From positions 15,229,001-15,293,000 of the forward strand of contig NC_092680.1 of the NCBI RefSeq assembly GCF_964355755.1: a stretch of DNA of 64,000 nucleotides, in the 5' to 3' direction. Numbering within the stretch: position 1 is the stretch's first letter; every line of letters starts with the position of its first letter. Below, in pieces: positions 13,001 through 28,000 of this stretch. A model generated the notes under the pieces. It was not told the DNA's origin and made no database searches. It worked only from the letters and a program-made list of their open reading frames with translations. This DNA comes from Antedon mediterranea (taxonomy: Eukaryota; Echinodermata; Crinoidea; Comatulida; Antedonidae). The position numbers and the translations under genes are program-made.

Positions 13001-16000
13001 TACACATTAACAAATAGGTAATGTTATGTGTGGAGGTGTAGCTTTAGCCTTGATTTAAATCCTGTATCATGAGACTAATGCTTGGTTCCCACTAAGCGGC
13101 AACTCGTAAATTCGACCAATCACAAGCGATGGATTATTCCATTTTATTACTGTTGTGTTCAAGTGAGATCCAAGCTTAAAGCTTGGATCTCACTTGGATG
13201 CAACGGATGTAGGTTTAACACGAGTAATTTGACCAGTCACAAGCGATGGATTATTTGAATTGGTTGGTTGGTCAACTCACTTGCGTTGCATGTACGTACT
13301 TGGATTGTATCCTAGTGGAAACCAAGCTTAGTGTGATGCAACTATTTTCATTTAACTTACTTTTCTTGCTGAGATGTCCCTGCATAACCGATTTATCCCC
13401 ACTCATGAGATACAGACCGCTACTTCTGCGTTTGCGTATTTCCTCCATGTTTACATTTGGTCGGTCCTCAGCCTCTTGCATTAGCATTTCCGTCCTCTAC
13501 AAAAATAAAAACATTTTGTTTAACTGTAAACAAGAGTAAATAACTATTCTCTGATATACAGCTCTTTTAAATGTAGTACAGCACAGCAAAACACATCTGC
13601 TGAAAAATGTATAGAACTGGTATATTTACACAAAAATAATAATTTAATCTGAATCAGAATATTATAGGAGTAAATTTTCTTTGTTGTTGATCCAATTCGG
13701 TACGATAGGTAAGTACAAAACGACAAGAGGGAAACAACAAAGGCAGTAAAACACAGCGCCCTCAACAACACTGAGGTGTCCAGGTTGTAACTAACAACAG
13801 CCTACTTGAACAAGTATTTTTTCATTTTGTACTATTGTACTCTATTGGATTAACGAAAATGTACTCTTATTTGTACTATCCTTCAGGTTTAGTAATATGG
13901 TTACTTTTAGTATATAGAGAGCATTTAATTCAGGTTCAGGCTACTTTAACTATTAATATATAATTAAAATTCTACCCTTCAGTTTGACTAAATTGCAGTA
14001 CATTCTAGTAATAACAAATTTATCTCACCATTGGTCTTACAGGCTCTGTCAAAGTATGACCATCAACAATTTCTTCTTTCATATAATGCTCTACAATTTC
14101 ATCAAGGCTAAAATATGTAACATAAACATTATGAAAAAAAAAAAATAAATACAAAAAAAAAATTAAGATTATCAATTTAAATTTGTAAACAGTAATTTGT
14201 AAACTGGAGCTTTATTACTATCAGAGTCCTTTTAAGGGCGCCATAGCCATAGTTGAAAATTTAATATGCAACTAATTTGCAGAATGGCTATGTAACATGT
14301 AATTGATGTATACTTGAAGGAAGGAAGGATAAAATTACTTGTTTATTTTATGTCTTTATTGTATGTATTGTCCAATCAGTAATACCCCTGATACAGGGGC
14401 TATTTTGTGAACCAGTTCATCAGGTTAACCCCCTACTGATAATTGGGTTCCTGTGCACATGGGTAAACTGTGTACACTGGACCAATGATTCATAGTCCTT
14501 ATCCAAAGACTTGTTCCACTACCAGAACTAGAAGTGAATTGGTCTCAAACCCATGCCGATTATTATTGGTCTGCCTTGACCGCTTTGCTGGCCTAAATAT
14601 AAACCATGCTTAATGTAATACTGTACAGTACCTGTTGTAGTACCGGCCACCCATCATGTACTGCTCCTGTAACTTCTGAATGCGAAATCTCTGTATAACA
14701 TCTTGACCACGAAAAGACAGTGAATAATCACCAGGGTTCTTGTCACTATTACGAATAATGAAACTCCCAATATCTCCATCTACAGGGATAAAAAAGTACT
14801 ATGGTTATGGCATGAACCTATATGTCCTTGGTTATTGTAAATCCCATACTTCAAAGAATGGAATATGTCATTAATTATAATGATAATAATTATCATGATC
14901 TTCCCAAAGATAATAATCTTGTATTTAACCTTAAAGAAAAACATGAAAAATGAAGATTAAAAAAATAAGATTTTAAATAGGCCATTTTGCAATTTTAACA
15001 AAGTTAATCACTTCTGTAGAAAAAAAACCCTGAAAAAATAATGTTTTCACTTATAAAATGACATTTAAATAAATGGTTAAATTCAACCAAAAACACAGTG
15101 GCTGGCAGCTTTTATATAAATATAATTTTTGGTAGAAGTGAATAACTATCTAGTATTATGTGACATTAAAATGGCATATTAAAAAATTGTTCTTTAGGAC
15201 AATGTATATAAATCGAAAGAACAATCAATTTTACATAGCACCATTTCTATTACTAGTTAACAACTGTAGGTCATCGGAAATAAAGTGAAATCATAATCAC
15301 AATAATTAAAAATAATAACTACTACAGTAGTAATGACTATAATGTTTATGTGTTTAAATTTTAAATGTAAATATGTATAATTATGTTTGTATGATGTAGT
15401 ACTGTATGTTAAAGCAGATATTAGCCCTTGATGGCATTTGCAGCAATAAAGCAATTGAATTGAATTGAATTATTGTCAATGCTATTGCAATGGTCTCTAT
15501 TCTATAATATACATTTTAAACCCAGAGTTACCCTTTAACTAGTTCTGCAGTGGAATAAGAAATGTAATGTAATATTTATTGCCATCCATAAAAAAAATTA
15601 AACAGATAATCCTTTAATTAAGCTCAAGAGCTTGTTTCAGAAGGGGTCAACATAAAAAAAAATTATACTACTTATTATTTTATTTTAAATATTACCTTTG
15701 AGAAGTAACTCAGCTGCTTCTTCCTTTGTAATTCCGCCATGAAACCACCTAGCAATATTAATACAAAATCAAAAACACATCACATCTCGTAAATTGCAAA
15801 TGGTTTAAAACACACAGCAAATAGGAGGGTGGAACACTGGTGCAAAGAATGAAAATTAATAATTAAGGAGCACAATATAAAAAGGCATAAGAATACAAGC
15901 AAAAAACTTTGTTTTCTACTTTCTACTAAATTGTTTATTCGCATTTAAAAACTAGAATAATATAAATTCAATCTATCTTAGATTTTCTATGAACAATACA

Positions 16001-19000
16001 AATTAAACAATAAATAACACAAATGCAATCTCTTTTGATGGAACGTCCCAGTAGGAAAATCCCTTTTGAAAATTCCCTTTCAGCCAGCAGTTCAATCGGA
16101 CGTCCCCGCCATCAGTTTAATCGGACGTCCCCGCCATCAGTTTAATCGGACGTCCCAGCCAGAATTAGATGGGACGTCCCAGCCAGAATTAGATGGGACG
16201 TCCCAGCCAGAATTAGATGGGACGTCCCAGCCAGAATTAGATGGGACGTCCCAGCCAGAATTAGATGGGACGTCCCAGCCAGAATTAGATGGGACGTCAT
16301 AGCCAGAATTAGATGGGACGTCCCAGCCAGAATTAGATGGGACGTCCCAGCCAGAATTAGATGGGACGTCCCAGCCAGAATTAGATGGGACGTCCCAGCC
16401 AGAATTAGATGGGACGTCCCAGCCAGAATTAGATGGGACGTCCCAGCCAGAATTAGATGGGACGTCCCAGCCAGAACTAGTTGACAATGCAATGTGTCTT
16501 GGTCAAATTGTTACATTTCACATTTTTATGTTGATTATTTTAGAACACAGTAAGCATGCTTGACATGTGTGGGTGGAAAGCTTTTAGATTTAAAAAAAAA
16601 AAGAATAATAATACTACTACTTACTCTTTTCCTTCATGTGGATCTACATTGGCATCCTGGAAAACAAACAAAACAAATGTATTATTGCATCAATTATTAC
16701 ATATTTATTTAAAATAAATAGCGACCTAATAATCTAAAATTGAATAATGAAATACCACCACCAGGGATTAAAAATATTTAGTTATTTATTTTCATCTAAT
16801 TTTATCTTAAAAAGAGGGGTTTATCAAATAAAAAGATGAAAAGGAAACCAGTTAGATGAATAATGCATTGTTATTCATATTAATTTAAAAAAAACCAAAC
16901 AAACAAACTTGAATTGAACCTTGTGTTTGTTAATAATAATAAATTAGAAAAGTAAAATAAATGAAAGAGTACTAGTTAATGACCGGATTCTCAAAAATCT
17001 ATTTTGTTTAATTCTTAAAATTTAAAAGTAAACTTTTATATGTAGTTAGGTAGTAAGGCACATCAATCAAAATAACCAATTCAAATAAAAAATTGAAATA
17101 AAAACAAACTTCAAAAGTCAAAGTAACATATTTTTTATAAAAATTACCAAAGTTTTCTTAAATTTTCTGGATATTGTCTGGCTTCTCCACTAAGGAATAA
17201 AGACACGTTATTGTACAGTACACAGTTATAGTTAGATTTACAGGTAACATTGATTTTCCCAATATTGGACTCTATGAAAACCGACACCTATTCTACAAAC
17301 AGACCTTTCTTGTCGTTCAAAAGTACTTTTTTTTAAACCAATATACCTGAATTCTGGACAAACACACATCAAAACAGCCAAAGGGTCTCAAGTATTGGGA
17401 GAGCTAACTCTATCAGAGAAATGCCTTAAACAAATTCTACTACAAGTTCATGTTAGGATTAAGAAATCTAAAGTGATAGATACTAATGTAAAATTGTAAT
17501 GTAATCACTGCCCACTCAAAGATTAGAATCCTACACACGCCCCATTCTTTCGCCTTCCCCTCGATAATCTTTTTGTTATCCTACAGTACCCCATAGTTTA
17601 TTGAATTGACTGTCAAATGTTTTTTCATATAATTTGAACCATATGAAGGTCCAAATGGTCTAATGGTATGATTTCTGCATATCAAGCAGGTGATTCCAGG
17701 TGTGTATAATTGGGTGTCTATTTCTTATACTCACAGATTTCTCAGTTTGAAAATAGACCTTGGCCTTTAGCTACTGTTTGATGTTCATACCTTATTGCTA
17801 GGCCTACAAAACTAAGTCTATAGCTAGTGTAGGCCTAAAATCATCCACGAGAGGACAATCGAAACAAGTAACTTAGATAGTGCATTGTTTTTATCATAAA
17901 ACGTACATTTAATATAAAGCATGACCTGGTTTAATAATTACTAAAAAAATATATATATGCAGTTTTACAAACTGTCAACAATTGCTGTGAAAGTGTATTT
18001 AATTTTCAGTACTGTATATCACTTTAGAGTTTCTCCTTGCGTATTATTAAATATACAAAATGTTTATACTTATATCCTCTCTCTTTAACCTAATTGACAT
18101 TTCTAGATTCATTCCTGACATTATAAAAGTACATACACATTAACATCACATTTCAAGTAATGTATATGACTCATCAAAATCACAATTATTATCAAGAGTG
18201 GTATTGCAACTATTAAAAGATTCAGGTAATTTTTAATAAATTAAACATGAGAATAAAATGTTAGTAATTGTTGAATAACACACTCATATTGATTGTGAAT
18301 TTATTATTATCCTCTTATGAATACAGCTAGTATATCTAACCATGGAGCTATAAAATTCTAATTTTATAGCTCCATGATCTAACCTATTCCAAACTAATGA
18401 ACTACAGTACTGTATAGTCAAATATTCATCTCTAAAGCTCTGTCTATACTATCAAACTTGTTTTTACAAAAAATGTAATGTGCCCATATGGACATGATGA
18501 TGTCATATCACTACAATATTTAGGTAAACATGTTTAGGCACATCACAGTTTGATGATAAGTTGATGATTTCGGGATGCGTTTACTTCAAATAAAATTATA
18601 GCCCAATATAATAAACATATAAAATTTGATTGGTTTAGTTTTCTTTTAATTCGGAGTGAAAACAATTAATAACAGCAATTAATAATAGCATTTAATAATA
18701 GCAATTAATAATAGCAAATTTAATCACTACAATAAAGATAAACTTACTTTACTATGAATAATCGGGTGAACAATAGTGTATTGTCACTTAAGACAAAAGA
18801 AGATTCTAACAAAACATCCATTGTATGTAAAACAGTACATGGCATGTTTCTGCGGCATATCACCAATATTATACTGTATAAATACCGTAATAATATACGC
18901 TGTATATCATTTTTGTGAAATCTGACATAAAGTGGGATTAGACCTGAAGTGGGATTATACCCGAGGATTATACGGTATTTGAATTTTTTATTATAAATAA

Positions 19001-22000
19001 GAATTTTTTACAGTACAGAATTGTTAGCCCTGATACTTACCAAGTATTTAACAAGGTCTTTAACAACTATACCACTCTCACTTGTTCTTTGTGAAGTGAC
19101 CCATAGCCAACCACCTTCTAACTCATTGTGAACGACAAAGATTTCTCCTTCAAGAAAACTGTAAAAAAAAAGAAAATATTTTGAAACGAAAGTCAGACAA
19201 TAATGAGGACAATAATAAACAATTTTATAATAAACAAAATGCTATTTTAATATAAAAAAAGTATCCACAATCGAATTAAATGGGAATGGAGCACTGGCTA
19301 ACCACTGTATTCACATCCAGCAACACAGCCCCCGTGTAATATTATCTAAATTAAAAAATAGATTAGACTGCAGCATTTAAACTTTAAAAATGAGTTCAAC
19401 TATAAAAATGTAAACACAAACAAATTATAATTTTAAAATCATCAGGTAAGTACTAGTAAATGAAAGATGAATGATATGGAATCAGAAGTGATGCAAAGAC
19501 TTGAGATTATTGGTCTGTTTGTATTAGTCTTGCTTGTTTTAGGATGGGATGCTAAGCTGTTAGTCCTGTGTACATATAAAGTCATGATGAAGTACCACTC
19601 CGGGTATATTGATAATGGTAGGCACTACACCAGGGTTTCCATTGGTTCGTCCACAGAAGACATGATCTAGATTTCTAGTTAATAACTGAGGAATGTACAC
19701 ATTTATTACAATATTTTAACCATGAAATCCTACCTTAACTCGTCTGTGTCAGGAACTTTGGTGTAGGGGAGTATCGCCATTACCCGTTTCCGATCATCAA
19801 CAGGCTAAATATGCATTAAAAAAAACCCTTATAAATTATATTACAGTAACAAATGCGATATCTCATAACATAATTGACTTGTTGCAAGGGCATATCCAGG
19901 ACTCTTGAAATGAAGGTGTGCAATGATTGTTAAAAATGCTCACCATTGTGTACCGGTGAATAACCCGTTGTTTATATTCATCAGGGAATAATTTCGCCAG
20001 TGTAGCATAGCAAAAAGCTATACAAAACAACCTTCTTGTTTCACATTTCTACAATTGTGTAGCAAAAAATACGATAGAAAACTATGTTTCTTTACTCAAA
20101 AATCAGTTTGATTAGCAATATTGCTAAACAAAATTTTAAAATGAAATTTTTCCCTGTTCATACCTCGTTTTAACCCCCCAATTATTGAGAACATGCGGAC
20201 ACTTCTCTATTATTTGTATATGTGTATGTACTGTATCCTCCAGTACGTAATCTACGTAATCTATCTAAATGATAATATGAATAATAAACAATCGTGGTTT
20301 TACAATTCAATGTGTACCTGTAGGCCTAATAAACTTTTCTGTAAAAAAAATCAGGATTTGTCTCTGTGAATTAGTAACTTTAAATTAAAATTGTGTCAGA
20401 TAATGATGATTATTAACTTTACATAACAATTTGTATTTTATGGTAATGTTGTCTCCCAATAGGAAATCCTTGTATAAAACAAGCTGAATTTTAGAAACAT
20501 TTTTAAAGTCAATGTTCTTTTAATTACCTCAGGTGGAGCCACTGGATACTGTAGTCGTTCACTTTTCAGAATGTAGGAAATATTTGTGTAGTAACCAATA
20601 AGATCACTCATAGATTCGAACTGACGACCTCCAACATAGAAATCTCCACAAACTGCTGTGATTCTGTAAAACATAAAACATATTACTATAATACTGTAGT
20701 TTACTGTACACTTTAAATGTATGGAAAAGTATGGAAACATGGTATACTGTGCCATCTGTGAATTTGTGTATTTTGAAAGATGAAATGAAAGTATTGTAGT
20801 CTGGTAAGAAAACTGTGGAATCTGTACAGTATAGGAATAACAATATAACACACCTTTGACATATATTATATCAAAAAATAAAACAAAGATTTTTATATTA
20901 AAAAATAGAATCATTGAAAAATTAGATGGCGTTAACATTGAGACTTATCGCAGCACATGCATTCATGTGTGCAATTTAAAGTTTACTATAGGCACAGTGT
21001 AGCCCTATTATAGAAACTTAGTAATGATTAGGTTTGGCACCAGGCAGCCAAGGTTAGGGTTAGGTCTACTATGCCGATACAAAAGTTAACATGGTGGAAT
21101 CTGTCAAGATAGTATTATAATTGACAATCCCTTTGCATACATGGCAACATATGAAGTTGAAAAAATGGGAGGTGTTTTTTTAGGTCAACAGCACCCTCTA
21201 TCTGTTATTGAGAGGTAAGGGGTGCAGTGTGTGACGTCACAAGCGGTATTGCATGGTGGCTATGCGAGAGGAATCCTCTTTCTTTCCGTTGAGAAAAAAA
21301 TCAAAACAATTACGATCGCAGACTGGTCGTACAATGGCTTAAATATTGTACATTTTTTTTACATTATTTTTTTTGATAATGCAAAAAACCATCAAAATTC
21401 AGAAAATGTGGAAAACTGAAAGCACCGGAAAACCGGCCAAAGTGTTGGCATGTACTGTATGACTTCAGCACGGTTGATAATCACATCTATTAACAGACAT
21501 GTTTAATGTTACCGTCCTCTACACTGTATAACTAAATAAATAAAAAAAAACAACAAAATGCGACTAGATAATTAATATAGATTCACTCTTAATAGCACTA
21601 CAGTACAGTACCAATCAAACATAATGGTTATTAATAAACTATCCCCCGCCGGACACCATTCCGGTATTTCTTAGTCGAGGTTTCGGGGATGTTATATGAC
21701 CAAATAAGAATAAAATAAGCTACAGGCATGGAGGTATACCTCCATGCTACAGGTAGGCCTTTCATTTTTTATTTTAAAAAAGCAGTATAATGAATTGAAA
21801 ATTCACCAACATGCTTTTTATGAATAGCATAGCCCAGTTACTCTCGACACTAGTGACATTGACAATGACAAATGAAAATTTGCGATAAGCAAATTATTCC
21901 AAACACATTGCTTGAACAGTCATTTAAAAACAAGCAAGTCTGGACAAGTCTCAAAATCACTGGACCATATTATTATAATTAAACTGTTTTGTTAGCTACT

Positions 22001-25000
22001 GTATAGTCAATATGAGACAAAACAGTCTTGAAAACAATAATATCTTTTAAACAGACAAAAATAAAAAAATTCCATTATGATTATCAATCACTCTAATTTT
22101 AAATTTACTATTTTTTTTACAATAGAATTTTGTGATTTAAAAAGTTAAAATCCACCATTTTTTATTTTCATAGAATTTTAGAAGAATTATTAAACAAAAC
22201 GATAATTGTTATACTTAATGTTATACTATTAATGCTTATTAGGATAAAATGGTATTAAAGTCTAGACTAAATATAATTCATGTACATCCAAAGAAGAGAT
22301 CAAAGGGCTAAAAACAGCTGAGTGCCCATACTGTACATCAAGGTCATTAATAAGCTAATGATTTTTATCAATATTTAACGCAGGGGTTGTTTAGGGCAAA
22401 AATGTGTTTTAAAACCATAATTATTCTCCTAGAGTGTTACATTATTCATTTCTTTATGATTAATGAGAGAATTCAAGAGGTGAATTTAAAATAAAGAGTA
22501 GTTGTCGAAAAATGTTAATAATATATTTTTAATACAACCATGTCATTGCCGACTGGAGGCATTTCAATAATTTTAGTATACCATATTATCACAAATAGGA
22601 ATTATTTATGATACCATAAACGTCAATTGATATTGTCCCCTTGCTTTCAATAGAAGAATGTCAACCTTTAATGTGTCCACACTATAAATAATAACTAACT
22701 ATTATATAATAATACAATAGTGCTTAAATTGTTGTTTATTAATTATTCGTTTATTGGTCACTGACAACTGACTAATAACCATTAAATCAGCTTCTGTGTG
22801 TGCATGAAGAATGTAATGATAAAATATGTTGTACACAGATGTGGGTTAGAAGTCAATACGGGTGTTAAAAAAGGGACTTTTTTATAGGATTTTTACTTCA
22901 TCATAAGTTAAGTACAAAATAGATCAGAAAATAAAATTGTTTAAAGTATATTTTATTTCTTAAAGAAGTTTATTCTGAAATAGCATATAACCTCCACAGA
23001 GAGAGATGGGAAATTGAATTGTGTCAACGTCTTTTAGCTTGAGGCCTAATGGTTGGCGCCTGTGTGAAACATATTAGACTCCTAGATCAATACAACGGCT
23101 GTAATGCCTTCGATTATCACTGCTTTTCATTACGAATATCTGTCTATACAGTACAGTAGGCTGGTAAAATACTACTGAAGTTTACTACAGTATATGGTTC
23201 GTAACATTACAACTAAACATCATTATAAATAAACTGTGTTATCAATATTTTAAACAAAATTGTTTTAAAAAATCTTTGTAATTTGTATATCAATTTTATA
23301 CAGTACACTGACTGGTTCTGGCTGTCTTATTTTTTATTTAGCCTCAAAATGCTCAGGTTATGTTAAATATGTTTGAATTTATAAGTTTGTCCATCGGGAC
23401 AGCCCTTTTTAAGTCAAATACTGTACTTTTCCAGTGTGAATACTTGGTTGGCGTGGGACCTCAGGCAACTGATTATGCAAGCACTGCCTCCATAGAAGTA
23501 GCTCATCCAGGCTGGCAATTGGCTACAGAATCCCATCACTTGACATGGTGATTATGAGTATGAAACTACATAATTTATGGCATGTAATCATTAGGCTTCA
23601 TTCCATACTAATGATGTAAACATTTAAACTACAGTATTTACTGCTCACTTTCTAGTGTAATTCATGAATGTCAGTGAGTGAATTAATATCATGTGAAAAA
23701 CACCAATATATAATTGGATTCATTAAAATAATTATTTCAAGGACATTCATCATAGTACATTTAAGTTTAGTATGTTAATTTTTACCCAGACAATATTCTA
23801 AAGAAAAACCACAAATATCTGTTTTGTTATGAATTTTATCATTACACTACAGATATTATTTTATATAATTTTTAACTAGTATCTTGGACTAAACCAGCAT
23901 AGCAACTACAAAGTGCAATAATAATTCAACATACTGTTACACTCCAACACACGGTGCTCCTTTACAGAATTAAATTACAACAGTATAAATTCATTTATTT
24001 TAAAGCTTAAAATATCAAAAAACAAAATTAATTAAAAGAAGATTTCATAATTATTCAATCATATTTTGTTGCATACACATCTTTAAAGGTTTTTTAAATT
24101 TGTCTAATTTTATGCAATTGTACAAAAGAAAACATAAATGTATTATATTTTTTACTATAATAAATTATTACAATATTAAAATTGATTTGCTTGTTTTATA
24201 AGAATGGTAAGCTAGTTATTTTGATTTTATCATGTCAGGAAACAGGTGGTTTAAACATGTAATGATGGGGTCACAATAGAGTGTACAGGGTATTTTATGA
24301 ATTCTGAAAACACATAAATTTAACACTTGAAGCAACAAAAAAACAGATGCAAATGAAATTGATTCTCTTTCATATATCTTTTGCACTGAATTAATGATTT
24401 TAAAATATTGCCAGTACATAATTAAAATGTTGATATATCATTGTATCAAGTAGACAGTTTAAAGATTGAGTATCAGTTGTATAGTAATGAAGACAAATAT
24501 CTCTTACACTTACAGTACACATTGCCATGTATGATCATGTGAAAAATAAGGATCATTGTTAATGTATGTTACCTGTTGTGATTGGGTACTACTGTACTGT
24601 ACCATCATACTAATACAGAGTACAGGTACTGTACAGTATACTGTACTTTATCACCAAATCGGATTAATTAATTTGTTAAGCTTGGTTCCCACTAGAACGT
24701 AACGTAACGCACGGACGTAAACGCAACGCAAGCGTTTTAACCAATGACAAGGGAAGTTATAGACAGTTAGCAATCACAAGCGAATAAGCCATCGCTTGTG
24801 ATTGGTCAATTCACTTGCGTTGCGTTACATCCTTGTGTTGCGTCGCTAGTGGGAACCACGCTTTAGTGATGCCATGATGCAACATAAACACTGTAGTGTT
24901 TTGCTAACAAAAAAAACCATTTAAAAAAAATATTTGTTTGCTACGTTTGAAAATTCAGCTTTTAAAATTACAATCTTATCAATAGAAATGGCAAAATACA

Positions 25001-28000
25001 AGAGAGTACTGGAAACAGATCTAGCGCGACATAGTTTTGATGACGCATGGCCCACCTATGACAATCTATCAAACGCAAGCCTTCTCATTGGATGACAAAA
25101 ACCTCCCCCGGACTATGCAGTGTACAATCGCCTGTAAAAATGGTTTTCACCCACAGAGCGAAAGCTGTAAACTTTCTCTAGGTTGTCTCTGGCTAACATT
25201 TTGTAGACAAGTCATGACTTTTTGCGCCTAACAAGCAAAAAGCGTGACGAGAAATCAAATTGCTGTGCAGAATATGAATAGCTGCCAGTGCTAAGCAGCA
25301 ATTAATCAGTATGTTAAGGTTAATCAGTATGTTAAGGTTAAACATTTAGTGATGGCCCTTCATGACAAAATATATTTCACATGTGTACACTAGTTACTGT
25401 TTTATTTCACTGACGTGAACTAATATGATTTGAATGTGTTTAAAAATCAATAAATAATCACAATCACCATGATGAAAGAAATGATAATTAAATTAGTAAA
25501 CTTAGTATCCTAACTTACCTAAAATGATTAATTCCTTTCACTCCAAGGTAGGAGAGAACATAAGAACCGGGCTTCCTCTCACTCTCACGAACCAGATAAG
25601 CACCCATCTTGCCGCTATTCTGTAGCCGCATTTCAGCGGTAGCCCGATCAAGGCGTCCATGATACCATCTACAGAACAAAAATGTAAGTTTAGAAAAAAT
25701 GATATCAAATTTTACTTTGTAAATCAGGAGAGTGCTAACTGCTACCCTTAATTGTGTCACTATGGAAAGAGGAAGTTGTAATGACTATTTATAGTAAAAA
25801 AGATCAAAATTAAATATACTTTGACAACAGTTATAAATTTGCTCCAAATAGAGGTATCTTGTCCTTAATAACTGTATATAATACTTCAGGGTATGTACAC
25901 TTTAAATAATTAACCTTTCTGTGTGTCATCCTTTAGCTATTCTTCCGACATCAATGTGATAAATGCCATTAAAAACAAGCAAATTGTCAAAATGAATTAC
26001 TGTTATTTTTTCTAGATTTTTAAAATGTACCGTTGGTTACCTATATGTAGGTAACTTAAAGCCCCATTCCCTACGTTTTTTAGATCTAATTTAAGATCAC
26101 AAACTATATTTAATGTAAAAATAATACTATATGGTCCTATTGCGATAACTTTTTTCGTCTTTAAACGGTTAAAAATGTGAAAAATAAGTCGATTCTAATA
26201 ATTATAGCGGCCCGCTATAAATCCCAAAATGCATTGCGCGCGGATGGATATTTTTGTTTTTCACCTGTAATTCGCCCACTTTTCGATCGATCGTGAGGCC
26301 AAAACAAATGGAAGACTCCTAACTTTTCAGCGAAAATACCGGGTTTTCCCCAATTTGTATCAACGGAGTCTGGCAAAAATAGAAAGACAATTAATGCAGC
26401 AACTATACAACGTCAGGCTAGGTATATAGGTAGCGTACGATGTTCGTACGTTACCGATGTTTACCAGCTAGGCCTACAAAACTAAGCCTAGCTAGGCTAG
26501 GCCTAAGACCGTCCACGAGAGGTCGATCGCCGCGAGCTACTTAGGTAGTGCATTGTTTCTCACTTTTTATCATAATTTACCATAAAACGTACATTTAAGA
26601 CAAGGAATGACATGGTTTAATGTTTTTAAAGTGATATATATGTATTATTTTCCAAAAAACGTCCAAAATTGCAGGGAAGGGGTCTTTAAATAAAACTGGC
26701 TGTGGGCAAATCCACTATTAGCTAAACATCAATCAAACTATAATTTAATCATCACAATAAAAACATTGTTATTTTAGATCAATAAAACAGTAAGTCTAAC
26801 TCCAGAAATGGCTCATTTTGGTTTATTCAGTGTACTATATATAGTATAACGCGCTAAGTGTATTGATTGGGTAAACTATATTTACAATTAGGCTAAAGGG
26901 AAACTCAACATTTCTCTGATCTAAAGTGAATCCTTAATATTGACTTAAGTGAAGCAGTATTTAATTTAAGTGAAAATCTTGATTAAAATCGTGATTGGTA
27001 TAATCAGTTGTTACATTCCCACTTAATACAGTGGGGAAGGGAAAGAAAATGTAAAATCTTATCTACTAAGCAGAAAAAATCCTTAAATATTTATTTAAAA
27101 GGGAAATATATAATATTACAGATGCATTGTCCCCCAAAATCATGAAAAATAAAGATATAAAATCAGACTTTTACTTTTGTAAAAGATACCTAAAAAGAGC
27201 ATGGAAATTTCGAAATGATTCACTGAATTCCATGACTCAATAACTATGTTATTACATTGCTCTACATTAAGTAAATTGAAAAGGGGTGGGGGAGGGGGTT
27301 GGTGTGTTTCGTAATAACCTGTGTTTAGTCAGGTGATTTTATTTTATACACTTTTACTATATTTTGTTTTGTTTTGTATTCATTTGTGTTATATTGTTAT
27401 TGTGAAGGATGCAGCTTTGTACTAAGTTTGCCACCGATCTAAAGGTGTAATTCCAAATAAATAAATAAATAAAAGGTCATTTTGCAGTTCAGTTCACGTA
27501 TATAAAGACAAAATAAACCATTAAATTTAATCAAAACCCCATTGTCTGACAGACAATTTGACTATTTTTGCTTTAAATTTCAGATTTGTCTGGTAAATAA
27601 TTTTATGCCGATCCAATTTTTGGTCAAAGCGAATAACTATTATGTGACATAAAAATGGCATATTCAACAACAAAAATATTAAAAAAAATATTTTTTTCGG
27701 GGGGACAATTATATCTTTAATTTTAAATATGATTGGAAAATACAGCCACTACCTGTATTAATGAACATTTAAAGTATTTCAGAGACATGTTTATGACTAA
27801 GATTCCGATTGTATGACCTTAGCTAACACATTGGGCAGGGAAAAATTTCATTTTAAAATTTTGTTTAGCAATATTGCTAATCAAACTGATTTTTGAGTTG
27901 AGAAACATAGTTTTCTATCAAAATTTTTGCTACACAATTGTAGATATGTGTAGCAAGAAGGCTGTTTTGTATAGCTTTTTGCTATGCTACACTGGCGAAA

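Larger units (their letters stand above)
20664..25518. other. RASA1 intron 2: repeats only
   Basis: A 4.9-kb intron. Apart from a micro-hairpin at 21720, repeat G at 21638, a family A element at 24679 and an 18-bp direct duplication near 25306-25341 (TAATCAGTATGTTAAGGT twice), I see no exon, RNA gene or conserved block. Open frames here are short and unconvincing. Confidence 0.5.

Noticed and set aside
16066-16492. Open frames of up to 116 codons with 8-residue repeats on both strands
   Set aside because: Product of the 24-bp minisatellite (24 is a multiple of 3). They lie inside a RASA1 intron and have no supporting features.
20438-20938. 166-codon open frame on the minus strand as a separate gene
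   Set aside because: Only 20528-20663 is coding (RASA1 exon 3). The rest is flanking intron that happens to stay open.
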